Origin: Blasia pusilla
Lineage: Eukaryota; Marchantiophyta; Marchantiopsida; Blasiales
Length of the DNA: 64,000 nt
Direction of reading: 5' to 3'
Assembly: GCA_050084515.1 (NCBI GenBank)
Contig: CM114271.1
Coordinates: 13,020,001 to 13,084,000 of the forward strand
Shown: one piece after another, positions 58,887 through 64,000 of the stretch
How positions within the stretch are numbered: position 1 is the first letter of the stretch
Layout: each line of letters opens with the position of its first letter
Made by a program: the position numbers and the translations under genes
The notes under the pieces: generated by a model
The model's database searches: none
What the model was told of the DNA's origin: nothing
Seen by the model: the letters and a program-made list of their open reading frames with translations, nothing else

Positions 58887-59294
58887 TCTATACTATTATG
58901 GGAGAGTCCTTTCTCGCTGCGCAAACACCTCTCCAACTGCCATGTGGCACTTCAAGCGAACCAGGGTGTTCCGTGCTTACGTCTGACGTAGTCTGTTTTA
59001 GGGTTTTGTTCATAGCCACCCTAGCCTCCTGTAACAATTTTCCTAACGAACGTGGAATTTTGGCGCGTCTGAAGCGTAACTAGCACGTGCGACTAACTTA
59101 GGGTTTCATTTTTGGCCGCAAATTTTGTGTCAATTTTCTGTCCTTTCTGGTTTCGATCCTTCAAACCAGCGTCGTCCGATGAGATTGGCTTCTTATTTCT
59201 CGAGCAGTGAGTGCGAGGGTTTTGATTCAAACTTGACCCTATTTATTCACTCTTACAAATTACAGTCCCCATTTTTCTCATGAACAGTTGTTGA

Positions 59295-59766
59295 GGTAAA
59301 GTGAACTCATTCATTCACTGTCATTCATTCTCGCTGAACTTCATTTATTGCTAGATAGAGTAAGACATGTCTCTGCTTTACGAGTCTACATTGCTTTGAG
59401 CTCTATGAACTAAAATAGTGAGCTCGGTGTAGTTGCGGATGAACATAGCAAGCTCAGTTTGCCCCGAATAAGCGGCCCTTGATGTGATCTCAAGATCAGC
59501 TCGCGCGTTCTTGACGTCCCCTACCCTGGTAAAGTGAACTCAGTCATTCACCGAGCTCTACTGTCATTCATACATGCTGAACTTCATTTATTGCTAGATA
59601 GAGTAAGACATGTCTCTGCTTTACAAGTCTACATTGCTTTGAGCTCTATGAACTAAAATACTGAGCTCGGTATAGTTGCGGATGAACATAGCAGGCTCGG
59701 TTTGCCCCGATTAAGCGCCCCTTGATGTGATCTCAAGATACGCTCCCGCGTTCTTGACGTCCCCTA
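59295..59766. repeat. Two tandem units of about 233 bp
   Basis: Unit 1 starts at 59295 and unit 2 at 59528, both beginning GGTAAAGTGAACTCA. They share long identical stretches (CTGAACTTCATTTATTGCTA, TTGAGCTCTATGAACTAAAA, TGATGTGATCTCAAGA). Located in the Helitron leader just before the SKKHYG gene. Confidence 0.9.
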
Positions 59767-59909
59767 CAACAACAACTTTAACGACTTTTCGAGAGCTCCT
59801 ACACATTCAACGTTCGCTCCATCACCTCCTAAGCTCCTCACATTTCGGACAGCTTCCGACATCTGCAACATCCGAAACAGCAAAGGAGCAGAACGAAAAC
59901 TACCTAGAG

Positions 59910-60479
59910 ATGGCAACAAGAATCACAGCGAAAAAGTCAACACAAGGGAGAGGAAAGAGTGTGTCCAAGGTAACGAGCTCAAAAAAACATTACGGTGTAA
60001 AGTCACCAGATCTCGAAGCATTGGAGAGTACAAAATGGTCTCCAATAAGTCATGGGGACTGTATGCGCTTGAGCAAATGGAACAAGTTGCACTGTGATCG
60101 TCCCACTTGGGGAGAGCCGATCACCCCCGTGCATGCTCCGGGATTTGAGTATGCAATAAAGGACTCCATGCCCGTTGCACTCCTCCCTACGGATTCCGAC
60201 AAAGGGTACGATCCGAAGCCAGTTTGAGGAGAGGGAATAGATGTTGTAGAGGAGGAAGGGACTCCTCCCTATCACATAAGGAGGCCCGGCATGGAAAGGG
60301 AACATACCGAGGAGGGAGCCTCTGCTAAGAAGCGGAGAATGACCCCGCACACTAACCGAAATCAGCAAAGCTCACCATCCAAGGGAAGGTCCGCGGTAAC
60401 TCCAGAGTGCACAAAGAAATCCCCACATAAAGGGCAAAAGGGGAAAGAAGTTGTAGTGAATATTCAGATCCATATCTGA
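59910..60479 (+). pseudogene. SKKHYG-family gene, Helitron copy B (one in-frame TGA)
   Basis: Unrecognised protein family. The ATG at 59910 begins MATRITAKKSTQGRGKSVSK. The frame is open to 60479 except for a TGA at 60225-60227, about 190 codons in all. Features: an N-terminal Lys/Arg-rich stretch, the conserved core SSKKHYGVKSPDLEALESTK, MRLSKWNKLHC, WGEPITPVHAPGFEYAIKDS and KGYDPKPV. After the TGA come GTPPYHIRRP and a Ser/Lys-rich tail ending KGKEVVVNIQI. No signal peptide or membrane segment is seen. Upstream bases are also open (…NYLEMATRIT), so the start could be earlier. It lies 1.0 kb inside the Helitron 5' end and 1.7 kb before the Rep exons, on the same strand. I infer an accessory function for the transposon, with no evidence as to which. 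Confidence 0.7.
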
Positions 60480-60739
60480 ATTTGGGATCTAGGAGAGGGT
60501 GAGCACGCCGATCAGGAGTAGAGTAAATCAAATAGTCATGTACTGCTTACGTTGAAATGAAAGCGACATAAAAGTTTTTTGAATGTCTCTGCCAACCCCT
60601 CTTTCAGTATTCAACTTGAGTACTAACTCCACCCATTTTGCCCCTACGTGTCCCAGGTGTACATGTGTAATAGGAGAGAAATAGCTTCGGAGACCAATAG
60701 CCTAGCTGTCAAAAGAGACACTGTAGCCGAAGTGTACTA

Positions 60740-60960
60740 TCAAACGAGCCCGACCATCAAAAGCACAGTAGCCAAACTAAATCCCCGAGACCCGATGTGC
60801 AATGTTGTGAGAGCCCGACCGTGAAGAAATCCCCGAGATTCGATCTGCAAGGTTGTGAGAGCCCGACTGTCAAAAGCACCCGAGTCAAACAACTAGCAAG
60901 AGAGCCCGACCGTCAAAAATACCGAGAGTCGAACAAGTAGCAAGAGAGCCTAGCAAGATA
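60740..60960. repeat. Short imperfect repeats around GAGAGCCCGACC
   Basis: GAGAGCCCGACCGTCAAAA or variants recur about four times at 45-60 bp intervals, each followed by CCGAGA/CCGAGTC and AGCAAGAGAG. Confidence 0.7.
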
Positions 60961-61159
60961 ACCTGAGAGCCTGAGAGTTAGGGAAAGAAGTCAATCAAGA
61001 ACACCGAAGAGCAGAACCGGAAAGGGGATGAGCCTAGACAGCTTGCAATCAGATCTCCAGGAGCTGCGGCAGGTTCGCTGCATTCGAAGATATTCCTGGG
61101 CGTTGGCCGAAAGGTACCCGAGTCAAAGCTAGCAAGACAGCCTAGCTCAGAGCCGAAAA

Positions 61160-61680
61160 TGAACATTGCAGATCGAGTGCGCACGAGCCGGGAGGAGGGT
61201 GCGCTGGAGTGCTCGAGCGCGCACGAGCCGGACGGAGGGGCGCGCTCAAGTGCCCCTCTATAACGCACTCAGAGAGCAAGCGCCTGAGGGATCGGAGAGG
61301 AGGGCGGAGAGAGCTAGCAAGAGAGTAAATCAACTACCTAGGGAAAGACAGAAAAATTCCATCATCTGAAAGGTAAGGTGCATAGTACCCAACGAAAACC
61401 CTAAACGAAAATGAGCCAAAAATGAGCCAAAAATGATCCGAGAATGAGCGCACTCGAGCTCGTGCGCTCGAGTGCGCACGAGCCGGGAGGAGTTGGAGTT
61501 CTGGAGTGCTCGAGCCTAGCCAAAAATGCGCCGAAAATTAGCCGAAAATGAGCGCACTCGAGCTCGGGCGCTCGAGTGCGCACGAGCCGGGAGGAGTCGG
61601 AGTTCTGGAGTGCTCGAGCGCGCACGAGCCGAACGAAGGGGCGCGCTCAAGCCAGAGAGCGGACAGACGAGCTCGCAAGG
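61160..61680. repeat. GC-rich CTCGAG/GCGCACGAGCC minisatellite
   Basis: Segments such as GAGTGCGCACGAGCCGGGAG and GGAGTGCTCGAGC repeat at least four times, with locally palindromic CTCGAG and GCGC cores. The long open frames on both strands here are products of the repeat. Confidence 0.8.
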
Positions 61681-61748
61681 GCGAGCGACTGAGAGTGGAG
61701 GTGGGAGTGGGAGTGAAGGGGGAAGGGTGGAGGGGGGAGGGTGTAGGG

Positions 61749-61822
61749 TGACGGCTCACGGCTCATGCCGTGAGCCGTCAAATGCACCATCTAACGGCCT
61801 CTTTTTCTTGGCCGTTAGATGG
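61749..61822. repeat. Two consecutive perfect hairpins
   Basis: Hairpin 1: 61749-61762 with 61767-61780 (14-bp arms, 4-nt loop). Hairpin 2: 61787-61799 with 61810-61822 (13-bp arms, 10-nt T-rich loop). They lie side by side between the minisatellite and the Rep exons. Confidence 0.85.
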
Positions 61823-62172
61823 GAGAGTGATGATCCAACGACCCTAGGATTTGAAGGCGGCGCATGAACAGGGGCGGGACTCGGTTCAGGGCTAGGGTTG
61901 GGAATGTTAGGTTAGGCCCAGGTTCGGCCTATCGAACTTGGGTTTTTTTTTATGAATTTCCTTACAAAATTTTTTTAAATGTAATTTTCTCCTTTTTTAC
62001 CTTTTTTCCCAATTATTTACAATTTCTAATTTTTGAGAAAATTAAAATAAATCTTCCCCCTTACTCTTCTTCCCTAAATTCTTTTCTTTCCCTAAATTTT
62101 ATTTTATAAATTTCATTTTCTCTTTGTTTTTCTTTCAATTTCTAATTTTTATTAAAATAAATCTCCCCCCTT

Positions 62173-64000
62173 ACAAAAGGCGTGTCCGTCGCAAGGAAAT
62201 CTTAGTTCAACAAACACGTCGCAAAGATGAACTCCGACCTGAAACATCTCCAACGTAAGTTTACTACATCGACGTTCATTTAGCCTGTCCAATTTCCTGC
62301 CAAATATTGACTTTTCATTTAATTTTGTAAGCTTTTAACATTCATAAGTTGTTGTAGACTTCCAATCCCATTGAATCCTGTCAATATACGTGACTTTCGG
62401 AAGGTCCTACGTGGCGAAGCCCAAAAACGAAAGCGTGCTATTCGGGCTGATAGAATGGAAGCTCTCAAAGAAAAAAGGAGGAATTACTATCGAGAGTATA
62501 GAAAAAGAAGGAAAGGGCTTAATGGTCGAGTTCAGCCTGAGAGTATTGCACCTATTCCATTAAATAGGTACCTATATCTAACTATTCACTTCATAACTAC
62601 TTGATTTACTCCATATTTGATTTGTATTTATTCTTATCAATATTTTGACATATTTTCTCAGGCCTTCAAATGAAGATGGAATAATAGTAGAAGAAAATCA
62701 AGAAGTGAGCGAACAATCGACGGATTATATTTATATATCGCCAAGACTCGTGTTAGTTGACAATGCATTTCATGAAGTTATCGAGAATACATCCACGATT
62801 GGGCCACCACAAGTTGAGTTACCTACCACTCCTCCTATTCCAATTCAAGATGAAGTTGTCAAAAATTTGTCGACCGCTCTTCCTATTCAAGTTCAAGATG
62901 AAGTTGTCGACAATTCGTCGACCACTCTTCCTATTCCTGTTCCAGATGAAGTTTTCAACAATTCGTCGACTTTTGCCCAACTCGGGGATGAATCAAGGTC
63001 AAGAGTAGATGCCATGTCTCCTAATGGAGTTTTGTTATCTCCACAACATGCCACTGTACCAAACACTTCTATAATTTGTGCATCGTCTGCCCTTGATAGA
63101 GTTGTAATATTAAATACAACTCTCAATCTTGCAAGGAGGCCAAATTTTCAAGAAAGTGATATTCGAAAGTTGCGATTACAAAGGAGTTTGAATCATACCA
63201 GCGGTCGTCATACATTAGGTTCTATGACATAGATATGTCCCTCATGCCGTGCTTTGCATTGGAAATTTGAAGTGGTCAAAGGTACTAAGTTTGGTGACTC
63301 ACCATATGGCATGTGTTGTGGCCATGGAAGAATATACTTACCTCTCTTGAGATCATCTCCTCCATTTCTGAAATCCTTGATTTTGGGTGTTGGTCCTAGA
63401 AGCGTTCATTTTCTTACACATGCTCGAGCTTATAATTCGGCACTTCAACTTGCATCTACCGGGGTACATGTAAACGAAAAAATTGGTGGCACTGGACACT
63501 TTAGGGTCCAAGGCGGGATCTATCATTCCATTGGACCTTTACATCCTGATATTGGGGGACATCCTCAATTTGCTCAACTATACATCCATGATACTGCAAA
63601 TGAATTGGAAAATCGTGCTAGAGTTATGTCTACATCTTCTATTCTTAATATGGATATTTTGAAAGGTCTCCAAGACATGTTACATGAATGCAATCCATAT
63701 GTGAAGATCTTTCGTCATATGGCATATGAAGCAAGTGATCTTATTGTGCGGATTATCCTCAAGGCAAGTAAGAGAGGACTCGATGCAAGGCGTTATAACT
63801 TACCAATTGCGTCTGAAGTTGCTGCTATTTTTCCGGGTGATGGAAGTGAACAAGTTGAGCATCATGATATAATTGTACGACTACATGGAGGAGGAGTCAA
63901 ACGTATATCCGACCTCAACGAAGCATATATTCCCTTACACTTTGTTTTGTTATTTATCTATGGTGAAGGAGGTTGGCATCCTGTAATACCCTTTGGGCCA
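62173..64000 (+). pseudogene. Helitron Rep-helicase, N-terminal part, copy B (continues past window)
   Basis: Rolling-circle replication initiator/helicase of Helitrons. Exon 1 ends at 62254 (RRKEILVQQTRRKDELRPET, donor GTAAG). Exon 2 is 62358-62567 (NPVNIRDFRKVLRGEAQKRK, a very basic coiled stretch). Exon 3 runs from 62662 to the window end. Phases agree at both junctions. Exon 3 contains ARRPNFQESDIRKLRLQRSL, then a TAG stop at 63230-63232. The same frame continues with the zinc finger CPSCRALHW, GHGRIYLPLL, GHFRVQGGIYHSIGPL, FAQLYIHDTANELENR, CNPYVKIFRHM and ISDLNEAYIPLHFVLLF. The HUH Rep core and helicase are expected beyond the window. The copy C sequence has a sense codon where this has TAG. 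Nothing else breaks the frame. Confidence 0.85.

Larger units (their letters stand above)
58887..64000 (+). mobile_element. Autonomous-type Helitron copy B, runs off the window
   Basis: It starts with TCTATACTATTATGGGAGAG at 58887, preceded by A. Order inside: leader, two 233-bp tandem units (59295-59766), the SKKHYG-family gene (59910-60479), repeats, then Rep exons from about 62173 to the window end. The 3' end and helicase half lie outside. Canonical splice sites and long open frames make it the best-preserved of the three copies, but two in-frame stops suggest it is no longer active. Confidence 0.75.

Noticed and set aside
61142-61867. Open frames rich in Arg, Ala and Ser on both strands
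   Set aside because: They follow the CTCGAG-rich minisatellite and exist on both strands.
1-64000. tRNA or rRNA genes
   Set aside because: None seen on either strand by eye. The tRNA-like stretches TGGTATTAGAGC are retrotransposon primer-binding sites.

Overview
The window is nuclear DNA of a green plant (streptophyte). Three host genes support this: an intron-containing alpha-expansin, an LPA2-like photosystem II assembly factor, and a 16-exon fused BIO3-BIO1 biotin gene. I cannot name the species. A non-seed land plant is my guess, and it rests only on impression. Nearly everything else is transposable-element sequence in layers, so most long open frames are shadows or TE fragments.

Layout. 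1-16.9 kb is gene-poor: decayed Ty3/gypsy reverse transcriptase (about 6.5-7.9 kb, minus), Helitron 5' termini at 1016 (minus), 9497 and 10715 (plus), and short hAT-like elements with 8-bp target duplications (9619-9942, 13558-14488). 17.0-21.8 kb holds EXPA (plus) and LPA2 (minus). 22158-22290 is a 133-bp Helitron with both ends recognisable. 23.2-24.75 kb is a 180-bp-period satellite. 25.0-27.3 kb (minus) is a decayed unrecognised gene with a RING-like finger. 27.5-29.4 kb is a 5' LTR, a primer-binding site and the start of gypsy-type gag.

29.8-46.4 kb is a nested stack. A minus-strand Helitron (5' end 46401, Rep fragments 32.95-29.85 kb) is split by a roughly 1-kb LTR (33908-41252). That LTR is split by a complete 6.3-kb Ty1/copia element (34897-41231, TSD AAGAG). 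The copia is itself hit by a 1008-bp solo LTR (35538-36545, TSD GGTTG) and an hAT-like element (39812-40091). 46.8-53.9 kb is BIO3-BIO1. 55.3-58.9 kb is a decayed Helitron (minus) next to an oppositely oriented Pif1-type helicase fragment. 58887 to the window end is a younger Helitron on the plus strand, inserted head-to-head into the 5' tip of the previous one.

Most interesting point: all three large Helitron copies carry, in the same orientation and upstream of the Rep exons, an unrecognised basic protein of about 190 aa with a conserved SKKHYG core. I read it as a Helitron-borne accessory gene. Other notable structure includes a set of perfect or near-perfect inverted duplications with very short spacers (at 4308, 13405, 25892, 28354, 40401, 42211 and 54462), several of them inside TE coding sequence.

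Of the host genes, BIO3-BIO1 does the last two steps before biotin synthase (KAPA to DAPA to dethiobiotin), EXPA loosens cell walls, and LPA2 assists photosystem II assembly. They are unrelated neighbours, not an operon.
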